In this document: in pieces, positions 1-5,066 of the stretch
How positions within the stretch are numbered: position 1 is the first letter of the stretch
Layout of the letters: every line of letters starts with the position of its first letter
Assembly: GCA_028715665.1 (NCBI GenBank)
Contig: JAQURI010000100.1
Location: forward strand, 1-5,674
Direction of reading: 5' to 3'
DNA: 5,674 bases
DNA from: Candidatus Ratteibacteria bacterium
Lineage (GTDB): Bacteria > CAIJMQ01
The notes under the pieces: model-generated
What the model was told of the DNA's origin: nothing
The model's input: the letters and a program-made list of their open reading frames with translations, nothing else
The model's database searches: none
Translations under genes and position numbers: made by a program

Positions 1-194
1 GGCTCGATAAATTAAGAAAGCCGCTAAAAATAAAAGCAAAAACAAGATACAGAAACAAAGAAAGCGAAGCGGTTATTTCTCCTAAAGAAATGCTTAAAGT
101 GCAATTTGTCAAAGCGCAAAGAGCGATTACGCCCGGACAAGCAGTGGTGTTTTATAATAAGGATATCGTTTTGGGCGGAGGATGGATAAAGTAA
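1..194 (+). CDS. mnmA: tRNA-specific 2-thiouridylase MnmA, C-terminal fragment (5' end outside window)
   Basis: Only the last 63 codons are present; the first whole in-frame codon is at position 3 and the stop TAA is at 192-194. The fragment reads as the C-terminal beta-barrel domain of MnmA. It has an RYRNKE segment (compare RYRQ in E. coli), then AQRAITPGQAVVFYN, and ends in the family's hallmark VLGGGWI followed by one lysine. From family knowledge, MnmA is a cytoplasmic ATP-dependent enzyme that puts sulfur on U34 of tRNA Lys/Glu/Gln (s2U34), with sulfur relayed from a cysteine desulfurase. The catalytic cysteines and the PP-loop ATP site lie upstream of the window and cannot be checked. 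The flavoprotein gene begins 37 nt after the stop, with no clear terminator between, so read-through is plausible. Identification rests on the tail motifs, which are distinctive. Confidence 0.9.
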   Translation, partial: LDKLRKPLKIKAKTRYRNKESEAVISPKEMLKVQFVKAQRAITPGQAVVFYNKDIVLGGGWIK

Positions 195-231
195 AGTCAA
201 AAATTAAAAAGTAAAAAGGCAAAACTAAAAA
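190..231 (+). repeat. A-rich heptad repeat tract (NNAAAAA type) filling the mnmA-flavoprotein gap
   Basis: Five consecutive 7-bp units of form NNAAAAA start at 197, 204, 211, 218 and 225: TCAAAAA, TTAAAAA, GTAAAAA, GGCAAAA, CTAAAAA. A degenerate sixth (AGTAAAG) lies at 190-196 and overlaps the mnmA stop codon. The step is exactly 7 bp. The last A's of the tract run into the ATG of the next gene, so the tract also supplies its ribosome-binding region (AAAAAGG at 213-219). Confidence 0.75.
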
Positions 232-807
232 ATGGAAAAAGTAAAAAAGATAATAGGTATATTAGGCAGTCCCAGAAGAGGCGGGAATACGGAAATACTT
301 TTAGACGCCGTTTTGGAAGCGGCCCAAAATAAGGGCGCTGATGTTAAAAAATTTATCCTGAATGAACTGGAATTTGTTCCCTGCCAGGAATGCGAAAACA
401 TACGCAGGGATGGGATTTGCATTGTGGAAGACGACTGGCAAAAAATCTTTGCCGAAGTAGAAAATGCTGATACTGTGGTTCTGGCCTCCCCTATTTTTTT
501 CGGGAGCGTCTCAGCCCAGATGAAAATGTTCATAGACCGGTTTCAATGCCTTTGGCTTGCAAAGTATGTATTTAAGACATGCAAACCACAAAAGAAAAAA
601 ATCGGCGCCTTTATATGCGTTGAAGCCTCCGAAAGAAAAGATTTCTTTGAAAACGCAAAGTCAATAGTTAAAAATCTGTTCGCGACCATCGGTGCCGAAT
701 ATAAATTCGAACTCTTCTGCCCCGGCATTGACGCCAAAGCCGCGATAAACAAAAAACCCGGTTGTTTGAAAAAAGCTGCAGAAATCGGTGATATGTTAAC
801 CAAATAG
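232..807 (+). CDS. Flavodoxin-like NAD(P)H:FMN reductase / iron-sulfur-flavoprotein family protein
   Basis: A 191-residue soluble protein with the flavodoxin-like fold of the NADPH-dependent FMN reductase family. Beta-1 is followed by the FMN phosphate-binding loop GSPRRGGNTE (residues 12-21). The second signature is SPIFFGSVSAQMKMFIDR (86-103), which family members use to contact the flavin and to oligomerise. Between them is CxxC plus a third cysteine (C51, C54, C63), where iron-sulfur flavoproteins carry a compact four-cysteine 4Fe-4S motif. One ligand cysteine seems absent, so I infer an FMN-only protein or an altered cluster. Further cysteines are at 106, 117, 129, 163 and 178. Family members pass electrons from NAD(P)H or ferredoxin to flavin, quinones or other acceptors; the substrate cannot be read from sequence. 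ATG at 232 is chosen because the beta-strand leading into the FMN loop starts within a few residues of it. The Shine-Dalgarno is weak (AAAAAGG, 12 nt upstream). Confidence 0.82.
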   Translation: MEKVKKIIGILGSPRRGGNTEILLDAVLEAAQNKGADVKKFILNELEFVPCQECENIRRDGICIVEDDWQKIFAEVENADTVVLASPIFFGSVSAQMKMFIDRFQCLWLAKYVFKTCKPQKKKIGAFICVEASERKDFFENAKSIVKNLFATIGAEYKFELFCPGIDAKAAINKKPGCLKKAAEIGDMLTK

Positions 808-813
808 CCCAAA

Positions 814-851
814 TTACTACCTACGCGGTGGTAACATACGGACTTGTTTTT
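814..851 (+). terminator. Possible weak hairpin terminator after the flavoprotein gene
   Basis: An 8-bp stem pairs TTACTACC (814-821) with GGTGGTAA (827-834), with one T-G wobble and a 5-nt loop. A short T run (847-851) lies 12 nt beyond the stem. The distance and the modest stem make it a poor Rho-independent terminator, so termination here is only suggested. It starts 6 nt after the stop codon. Confidence 0.35.
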
Positions 852-858
852 CATTTTG

Positions 859-919
859 TCTGTTTTTTGGTCTGAAGTCTGTAATCTGTTTTCTGTCTTC
901 TGTAGCCTGTCTTCTATTC
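859..919 (-). repeat. CAGANNA-family heptad tract, single arm (reads TCTGNNT on the + strand)
   Basis: TCTG recurs every 7 bp at 871, 878, 885, 892 and 899, followed in phase by the degenerate units CCTG (906) and TCTA (913). An out-of-phase TCTG is at 859. Unlike the tracts after hslU and around the tRNA, there is no complementary CAGA array on the + strand in this gap. The tract ends about 6 bp before the promoter of hslV and covers the position where a -35 box would lie. Confidence 0.8.
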
Positions 920-924
920 CCTTA

Positions 925-933
925 TGATATAAT
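925..933 (+). promoter_or_regulatory. Extended -10 promoter of hslVU
   Basis: TGATATAAT is a perfect extended -10 (TGN followed by TATAAT at 928-933) of the sigma-70 type. The region 17 bp upstream (about 905-910) lies in the heptad tract and has no good TTGACA, which is typical of extended -10 promoters. Transcription would start near 940, giving a leader of about 40 nt before hslV. Confidence 0.6.
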
Positions 934-965
934 GAGCAAAATCATTTGCCTTGATAGAGAGGACT

Positions 966-973
966 AGGGAGGT
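966..973 (+). promoter_or_regulatory. Strong Shine-Dalgarno of hslV
   Basis: AGGGAGGT lies 6 nt before the ATG at 980. It is the strongest ribosome-binding site in the window and fixes the hslV start. Confidence 0.75.
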
Positions 974-979
974 CTTTAT

Positions 980-1504
980 ATGCATGCCACGACAATAATA
1001 ATCGTTAGACACAAGGGGAAGGTTGCAATCGCCGGTGACGGCCAGGTTACTTTGCAGCATACGATTTTGAAGCATAAAGCAAAAAAAATCCGCAAAATGT
1101 ATGATAGTAAAGTACTCGCGGGTTTTTCCGGTTCTACTGCGGATGCTTTCACGTTGTTTGAAAGGTTCGAAGCGAAACTGGAAGCATTTAGCGGGAATTT
1201 ACAGAGGGCCGCTTTGGAAGTGGCAAAAGATTGGAGGACCGACAGGGTTTTAAGGCGACTTGAGGCGCTTTTGGTCGTAGCGGATAAAGAAAAAAGTTTT
1301 TTACTGTCGGGAAACGGAGATGTAATGGAGCCGGATGACGGAATTATCGCAATCGGCTCGGGCGGGCCTTACGCTTTGACCGCGGCAAGAGTTTTGATTA
1401 AACATTCCGGGCTTAATGCGAAAGAAATAGCAAGAGAAGCCCTCCTTGCGGCTTCCGATGTTTGTATTTACACAAATAAAGAAATTGAGGTTATGGAGTT
1501 GTAA
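980..1504 (+). CDS. hslV: HslV, ATP-dependent protease proteolytic subunit (threonine peptidase)
   Basis: 174 residues, the usual HslV length. HslV forms a double hexameric ring, a simplified bacterial proteasome, that degrades proteins unfolded by HslU in the cytoplasm. The sequence begins MHATT, so the nucleophile is expected to be Thr4 after removal of a three-residue propeptide. E. coli has only the initiator Met ahead of the threonine. In mature numbering the catalytic set is intact: Thr1 (T4), Asp17 (D20 in AGDG), Lys33 (K36) and Ser124 (S127 in AIGSGGPYA). Other signatures are STADAFTLFERFEAKLE, AKDWRTDRVLRRLEALL, SGNGDV and the C-terminal CIYTN. Start ATG 980 follows an excellent Shine-Dalgarno and an extended -10 promoter. 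hslU follows 93 nt later, and the pair is expected to be one transcript. Confidence 0.97.
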   Translation: MHATTIIIVRHKGKVAIAGDGQVTLQHTILKHKAKKIRKMYDSKVLAGFSGSTADAFTLFERFEAKLEAFSGNLQRAALEVAKDWRTDRVLRRLEALLVVADKEKSFLLSGNGDVMEPDDGIIAIGSGGPYALTAARVLIKHSGLNAKEIAREALLAASDVCIYTNKEIEVMEL

Positions 1505-1509
1505 GAAGA

Positions 1510-1583
1510 GTAGTGAGTAGAAAGTAGAGAGTAGAAAGAAAACGAGTTGAAAATTAAAATTCTCTCTAATCTCTCCTCTCTGT
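1510..1583 (+). repeat. Two-arm heptad repeat (GTAGNRA / TCTCTNN) between hslV and hslU
   Basis: The forward arm has four units, GTAGTGA, GTAGAAA, GTAGAGA and GTAGAAA, at 1510, 1517, 1524 and 1531, with an exact 7-bp step. After a 25-nt spacer come TCTCTAA, TCTCTCC and TCTCTGT at 1563, 1570 and 1577, whose complements (NNAGAGA) resemble the forward units. The arms could pair into an imperfect purine/pyrimidine hairpin 14 nt before the hslU start. The consensus differs from the other tracts but the period is the same. Confidence 0.7.
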
Positions 1584-1597
1584 TTAACGAGAAAACC

Positions 1598-2941
1598 ATG
1601 AGCGAGTTTTTTACCCCAAGAGAAATTGTAGTTTCGTTGGATAAATATATAATCGGGCAAAACGAAGCGAAAAAATATGTGGCTATCGCTTTGCGTAACC
1701 GCTGGCGAAGGCAGAAACTTCCTAAAGATTTGCGCGATGAGGTTGCGCCGAAAAATATCATTATGATAGGCACAACCGGTATCGGCAAAACCGAGATTGC
1801 ACGCCGCTTGGCTCGTTTAGCGCAGGCCCCGTTTTTAAAAGTGGAAGCGTCAAAATATACGGAAGTGGGTTATGTCGGCAGAGACGTGGAATCGATGGTG
1901 CGTGATTTAGTCGACATCTCGGTCAATACGGTGAAGAGCGAAAAAAGAGAGGAAGTAGAAGACAAGGCAAAGGAATTGGCGGAAGAAAGGATTTTAGATT
2001 TACTTATTCCGCCCTTGCGCAAAACCGCTTCCGAAGAAAACAAGGAAGCGGCGGCGCAGAATAAAAGGGTGCGCGAAAAGATGAAAGAGCAACTCTCCGT
2101 CGGGAAATTGGAGGACAGAATAGTCGAGCTGGAAATCAAAAAAAACGCTATGCCGCTCGTTGAAATCTTTTCTTCTTCCGGAATAGAAGAATTCGGGATA
2201 AATTTTCAGGAAATGTTCGGCAGGGCGATGTCGCCGCATAAAAAAAATAGGAAAGCGCCGATATCCGAAGCGCGCAAGCTCCTTATTCAGGAGGAAGTCG
2301 ATAAATTACTCGATATCGATGCGGTCATAAAAGAAGGCATTTCAAGAGCGGAAAATTCGGGCATTATTTTTATTGATGAGATAGATAAAGTGGCAGGCAG
2401 AGAATCGGCTCACGGCCCCGATATTTCAAGGGAGGGAGTTCAAAGAGACCTTCTGCCGATTATAGAAGGCACGAATGTCGCCACGAAATACGGCATAGTT
2501 AAAACGGACCATATTTTGTTTATAGCGGCGGGAGCGTTCCATTCCAAGAAACCTTCCGATTTGATTCCGGAGTTGCAGGGCAGGTTTCCTATAAGGGTGG
2601 AACTTAAAAGTTTGAACAAAGACGACTTCAAAAGAATACTTATAGAGCCGGATAATTCTTTGATAAAACAATATACGGCCCTTCTTAAAACGGAAGGGAT
2701 AAGTGTGAAATTTGCGCCCGATGCCGTCGATGAGTTGGCTTCTATCGCTCAAACCGTAAATGAGCAAACGGAAAATATCGGTGCAAGAAGGCTTCATACG
2801 ATAATGGAAAAGGTAGTGGAGGAAATATCTTTTCAGGGACCGGAACTTAAAGGCAAAAAAATTAATATAAATAGAAAATATGTTCAAGACAGATTAAAAG
2901 ATATAGTAAAAGACAAGAATCTGTCGAGATATATTTTGTAA
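1598..2941 (+). CDS. hslU: HslU, AAA+ unfoldase subunit of the HslVU protease
   Basis: 447 residues from ATG 1598, close to E. coli HslU (443). HslU hexamers bind, unfold and thread substrates into HslV using ATP. Visible motifs are TPREIV and YIIGQNEAK at the N terminus, Walker A GTTGIGKT (58-65), pore loop GYVG (91-94), the variable I-domain (roughly 110-240), Walker B IIFIDEID (256-263), SREGVQRDLLPIIEG, sensor 1 FIAAGAF (308-314), LQGRFPIR with a probable arginine finger, sensor 2 GARR (395-398), and the C-terminal LSRYIL tail that docks into HslV pockets. Walker A has Thr where E. coli has Pro. An in-frame TTG at 1547 would add 17 residues encoded by heptad-repeat DNA. I reject it because the ATG product starts MSEFFTPREIV, matching the family's start. 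The Shine-Dalgarno is poor (GAGA at 1589-1592). Confidence 0.96.
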   Translation: MSEFFTPREIVVSLDKYIIGQNEAKKYVAIALRNRWRRQKLPKDLRDEVAPKNIIMIGTTGIGKTEIARRLARLAQAPFLKVEASKYTEVGYVGRDVESMVRDLVDISVNTVKSEKREEVEDKAKELAEERILDLLIPPLRKTASEENKEAAAQNKRVREKMKEQLSVGKLEDRIVELEIKKNAMPLVEIFSSSGIEEFGINFQEMFGRAMSPHKKNRKAPISEARKLLIQEEVDKLLDIDAVIKEGISRAENSGIIFIDEIDKVAGRESAHGPDISREGVQRDLLPIIEGTNVATKYGIVKTDHILFIAAGAFHSKKPSDLIPELQGRFPIRVELKSLNKDDFKRILIEPDNSLIKQYTALLKTEGISVKFAPDAVDELASIAQTVNEQTENIGARRLHTIMEKVVEEISFQGPELKGKKININRKYVQDRLKDIVKDKNLSRYIL

Positions 2942-2944
2942 AAA

Positions 2945-3040
2945 ACAGAATACAGAATACAGATAACAGAGGACGGATAATGATAGGTGGCAGAGGACAG
3001 AAAAAGAATCTACCATCTGACTTCTGATTTCTGTCTTCTG
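2945..3040 (+). repeat. Two-arm CAGANNA / TCTGNNT heptad repeat between hslU and ugd
   Basis: Forward ACAGA-type units start at 2945, 2952, 2959, 2966 and 2973 (the last is ACGGA), with two more in phase with each other at 2990 and 2997. The complementary arm has TCTG at 3016, 3023, 3030 and 3037. All steps within an arm are exactly 7 bp. Pairing 2946-2973 with 3013-3040 gives about 20 matches in 28 positions by hand count. No T tract follows the second arm, so it is not a classical terminator. Confidence 0.8.
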
Positions 3041-3057
3041 AAAAACGGAGTGGATAA

Positions 3058-4386
3058 ATGAAGATAGCGGTTATAGGAGCAGGGCATGTTGGTTTGGTCA
3101 CTGGGGCTTGTTTTGCCGAATTGGGGCACGAGGTGATATGTGTGGACCATGACAAAAAGAAGCTAAAAGCGCTTAAAGACGGCAAAGTGCCGTTTTACGA
3201 ACCGGGTTTAGATAAATTGGTGCATGCAAATCGTAAGGAAGACCGGCTTTCATTTTTGGGTGACACGGTCAAAGCGGTTTTGGATTCCGAGATAATATTT
3301 ATATGTGTCGGCACTCCGTCCCGCAAAACGGGAGAAGTCGATATGTCTTTTGTTAAAAAAACTGCTTCCCAGATTGCGCAGGCGATGAATGGTTATAAAC
3401 TTATAGTCGAAAAATCCACCGTTCCGGTCCAAACAGGAGAATGGATTTTGAAAACCTTAAAAAAACAGGCTCCTAAATGCGTAGAATTCGATGTAGCGTC
3501 TAACCCTGAATTTTTAAGGGAAGGGGCTGCTATACATGATTTTATGCATCCCGACAGAGTTATAATCGGCGTATCCTCGCAAAGAGCGGCATCTGAACTT
3601 GTGCAGCTTTATTCGCCGTTAAATGCGCCTATTCTTGTGACGGATATTAAATCTGCGGAACTTATAAAGCATGCGTCGAATTCTTTCCTTGCCACGAAGA
3701 TATCATTTGCAAATATGTTGGCAAACCTCTGTGAAAAGACCGGAGCGGATATAGGAAAAGTCGTGAAGGGGATGGGGCTTGACAGGCGTATCGGCGAAGA
3801 TTTTTTAAAAGCCGGAATCGGTTACGGCGGTTCGTGTTTCCCCAAAGACGTCTCGGCTTTTATACATATAGGTAAAAAAAGCGGGTGCAATTTCGGGTTG
3901 CTTGAAGAAGTCCGTAATATAAATATACATCGCCGAATACATTTTATAACACAGATAGAAAAGGCCTTGGCAGGATTATCCGCTTCAAAACGGAAAAATC
4001 AGGCGGGATTAAGGAATAAAACAATAGCGATTTGGGGATTATCGTTCAAACCGGAAACTGATGATATAAGAGAGGCGCCGTCTATTTATATCATAAGAGA
4101 ACTTCTTAAGAAAAAGGTAAAAAGTGTTCGCGCCTTCGACCCGAAAACAACGGATAATATGAAGAAAATCTTTCCGAATATTATATATTTTGATTGCCCT
4201 TATGAAGCGGCAAAGGGCGCAGATGCCTTGCTTATTCTTACCGAATGGAAACACTTTAGGCATCCGGATTTACTGAAAATAAAAACGTTGCTCAAACAAC
4301 CCGTGATAGCGGATGGACGCAATGTTTATGACCCGGGGAAAATGAAAAGAATGGGTTTTTCGTATGTTTCAATAGGCAGAACATAA
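3058..4386 (+). CDS. ugd: UDP-glucose 6-dehydrogenase
   Basis: 442 residues, the normal length. The enzyme oxidises UDP-glucose with two NAD+ to UDP-glucuronate in the cytoplasm, a precursor for capsule, exopolysaccharide or lipid modification. The N-terminal Rossmann domain begins with GAGHVG (7-12) and has the acidic VD at 29-30 for NAD ribose. Then come FICVGTP (81-87), EKSTVPV (118-124) and NPEFLREG (149-156). The central helical domain carries AELIKHASNSFLA with Lys204 and Asn208. The catalytic cysteine is Cys260 in GYGGSCFPKD, with Asp264. The C-terminal UDP-binding domain has WGLSFKPETDDIREAPS (326-342) and ADGRNVYDP. The RIGEDFLKAGIGYGGSCFPKD region favours UDP-glucose over ManNAc or GDP-mannose dehydrogenases. 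ATG 3058 has a good Shine-Dalgarno (GGAG, 3047-3050). No glycosyltransferases are in view, so the polysaccharide served is unknown. Confidence 0.93.
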   Translation: MKIAVIGAGHVGLVTGACFAELGHEVICVDHDKKKLKALKDGKVPFYEPGLDKLVHANRKEDRLSFLGDTVKAVLDSEIIFICVGTPSRKTGEVDMSFVKKTASQIAQAMNGYKLIVEKSTVPVQTGEWILKTLKKQAPKCVEFDVASNPEFLREGAAIHDFMHPDRVIIGVSSQRAASELVQLYSPLNAPILVTDIKSAELIKHASNSFLATKISFANMLANLCEKTGADIGKVVKGMGLDRRIGEDFLKAGIGYGGSCFPKDVSAFIHIGKKSGCNFGLLEEVRNINIHRRIHFITQIEKALAGLSASKRKNQAGLRNKTIAIWGLSFKPETDDIREAPSIYIIRELLKKKVKSVRAFDPKTTDNMKKIFPNIIYFDCPYEAAKGADALLILTEWKHFRHPDLLKIKTLLKQPVIADGRNVYDPGKMKRMGFSYVSIGRT

Positions 4387-4407
4387 AATAAAACCTGACA
4401 ACCCGTT

Positions 4408-4725
4408 ATGAATTCGAAATTGTTTTATTCCATACAGGAAGTAAGCGAGCGCACGGGGATTGCCGATTACACTCTGCGCTATTGGGAGAAAGAATATAAT
4501 CTCCTGCGTCCCGAAAAGGATTCACGAGGAAAAAGAAGATACAAGGCTTCCGATGTGGAATTGATAAAAAAAATAAAAGAATTAATATATGATAAGGATT
4601 ATAAAGCTGCAGGTGTAAAAAAGAAGCTAAAACAAGCGCAAAAAGGAAATCCGGCGGATTTAAAAAGCACGCTGGACATAATTAAAAAAGAACTCGAAGA
4701 GATATTGGAAATAGTAAACAGATGA
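4408..4725 (+). CDS. Small MerR-type winged HTH transcriptional regulator
   Basis: 105 residues. Residues 6-70 form a MerR-type DNA-binding domain: YSIQEVSERTGI (first helix-turn-helix), YTLRYWEKEYNLLRP (recognition helix and entry to the wing), then SRGKRRYKASDVELIKKIKELIYD (wing and second helices), with the G-x-RRY pattern. The tail after about residue 83 (LKSTLDIIKKELEEILEIVN) has heptad-spaced hydrophobics and looks like a short dimerising coiled coil. There is no effector domain and no cysteine set for metal sensing, so the signal is unknown. Such short MerR-like proteins are widespread and often sit beside translation genes, which does not reveal a target. The gene starts 21 nt after ugd and may share its transcript. 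There is no Shine-Dalgarno, but an in-frame TGA at 4396 rules out a longer start. Confidence 0.85.
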   Translation: MNSKLFYSIQEVSERTGIADYTLRYWEKEYNLLRPEKDSRGKRRYKASDVELIKKIKELIYDKDYKAAGVKKKLKQAQKGNPADLKSTLDIIKKELEEILEIVNR

Positions 4726-4732
4726 CGTGAGT

Positions 4733-4864
4733 CAGAGAACAGAAGACAGAAGACAGAAGACAGACAACAGAAGACAGACAACAGAAAACAGAAAACAGAG
4801 GACAGAATAGAAAGGATAGAAAACCCTAAATTTGTGTTCTGACTTCTGATTTCTGTCTTCTGAA
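4733..4864 (+). repeat. Two-arm CAGANNA / TCTGNNT heptad repeat upstream of tRNA-Pro (copy 1)
   Basis: CAGA occurs at 4733 and then every 7 bp through 4803, eleven units with no slip. The complementary arm has a degenerate TTTG at 4831 and TCTG at 4838, 4845, 4852 and 4859. Arms 4768-4799 and 4831-4862 can pair (about 26 of 32 positions by hand) around a 31-nt loop. The part from 4760 to 4864 is duplicated downstream of the tRNA. The stretch starts 7 nt after the MerR-type stop codon and ends 4 nt before the tRNA. Confidence 0.88.
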
Positions 4865-4868
4865 GTAC

Positions 4869-4944
4869 CGGGGCGTGGCGCAGTTTGGTTTAGCGCGCTT
4901 GAATGGGGTTCAAGAGGTCGCTGGTTCGAATCCAGTCGCCCCGA
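4869..4944 (+). tRNA. tRNA-Pro, anticodon GGG
   Basis: A complete 76-nt cloverleaf. The acceptor stem CGGGGCG (4869-4875) pairs perfectly with CGCCCCG (4937-4943). The D stem is GCGC (4878-4881) with GCGC (4893-4896). The anticodon stem CTTGA/TCAAG encloses the loop ATGGGGT, giving anticodon GGG at 4905-4907 and G37 at 4908. The variable loop is 5 nt, and the T stem GCTGG/CCAGT encloses TTCGAAT. The discriminator is A at 4944. The C1-G72 pair and G37 are normal for proline tRNAs. CCA is not encoded (CTA follows), so the nucleotidyltransferase must add it. It reads CCC and CCU codons. No separate promoter is obvious; both flanks are heptad repeat. Confidence 0.96.
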
Positions 4945-4953
4945 CTAATGAAA

Positions 4954-5058
4954 ACAGAGAACAGAAGACAGACAACAGAAAACAGAAAACAGAGGGCAGA
5001 ATGGAAAAGATAGAAAACCCTAAATCTGTGTTCTGATTTCTGATATCTGTCTTCTGAA
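4954..5058 (+). repeat. Two-arm heptad repeat downstream of tRNA-Pro (copy 2)
   Basis: CAGA occurs every 7 bp from 4955 to 4997 (seven units), and TCTG every 7 bp at 5025, 5032, 5039, 5046 and 5053. It aligns without gaps to 4760-4864 at an offset of 194 bp. I count 7 mismatches in 105 positions, five of them transitions. The arms 4962-4993 and 5025-5056 can pair at about 28 of 32 positions around a 31-nt loop. It ends 8 nt before the start codon of the trkH-like gene. Confidence 0.88.
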
Positions 5059-5066
5059 CTAGAACT

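Noticed and set aside
1547..1597. TTG start for hslU at 1547, adding 17 residues
   Set aside because: The extension is encoded by the spacer and second arm of the heptad repeat and has no family counterpart. ATG 1598 gives the canonical MSE...TPREIV start.
1301..1660. Long minus-strand frames opposite hslV, hslU and ugd
   Set aside because: They are antisense to genes with clear family motifs, lack ribosome-binding sites, and show no recognisable protein features.
2945..3040. Rho-independent terminator after hslU
   Set aside because: The stem is long but imperfect and AT/AG-rich, with a loop of about 39 nt and no T run following. It does not match the classical form.
4599..4781. Minus-strand open frame of 60 residues rich in SVFCLLS
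   Set aside because: It is the translation of the CAGANNA tract plus antisense of the MerR-type gene. A 7-bp repeat cycles through all three frames, giving a 7-residue pseudo-repeat without real coding signal.
4827..4832. TAAATT as a -10 box for tRNA-Pro
   Set aside because: It is a poor match, sits in the loop of the heptad repeat, has no -35 at the right distance, and is over 30 nt from the tRNA.
4733..5058. CRISPR-like array around the tRNA
   Set aside because: The units are 7 bp in direct tandem with no unique spacers, and there are no cas genes.
4760..5058. tRNA-associated integration site (attL/attR) of a mobile element
   Set aside because: The flanking repeats do not copy the tRNA 3' end, only the tRNA lies between them, no integrase is present, and the same repeat family occurs in gaps without tRNAs.
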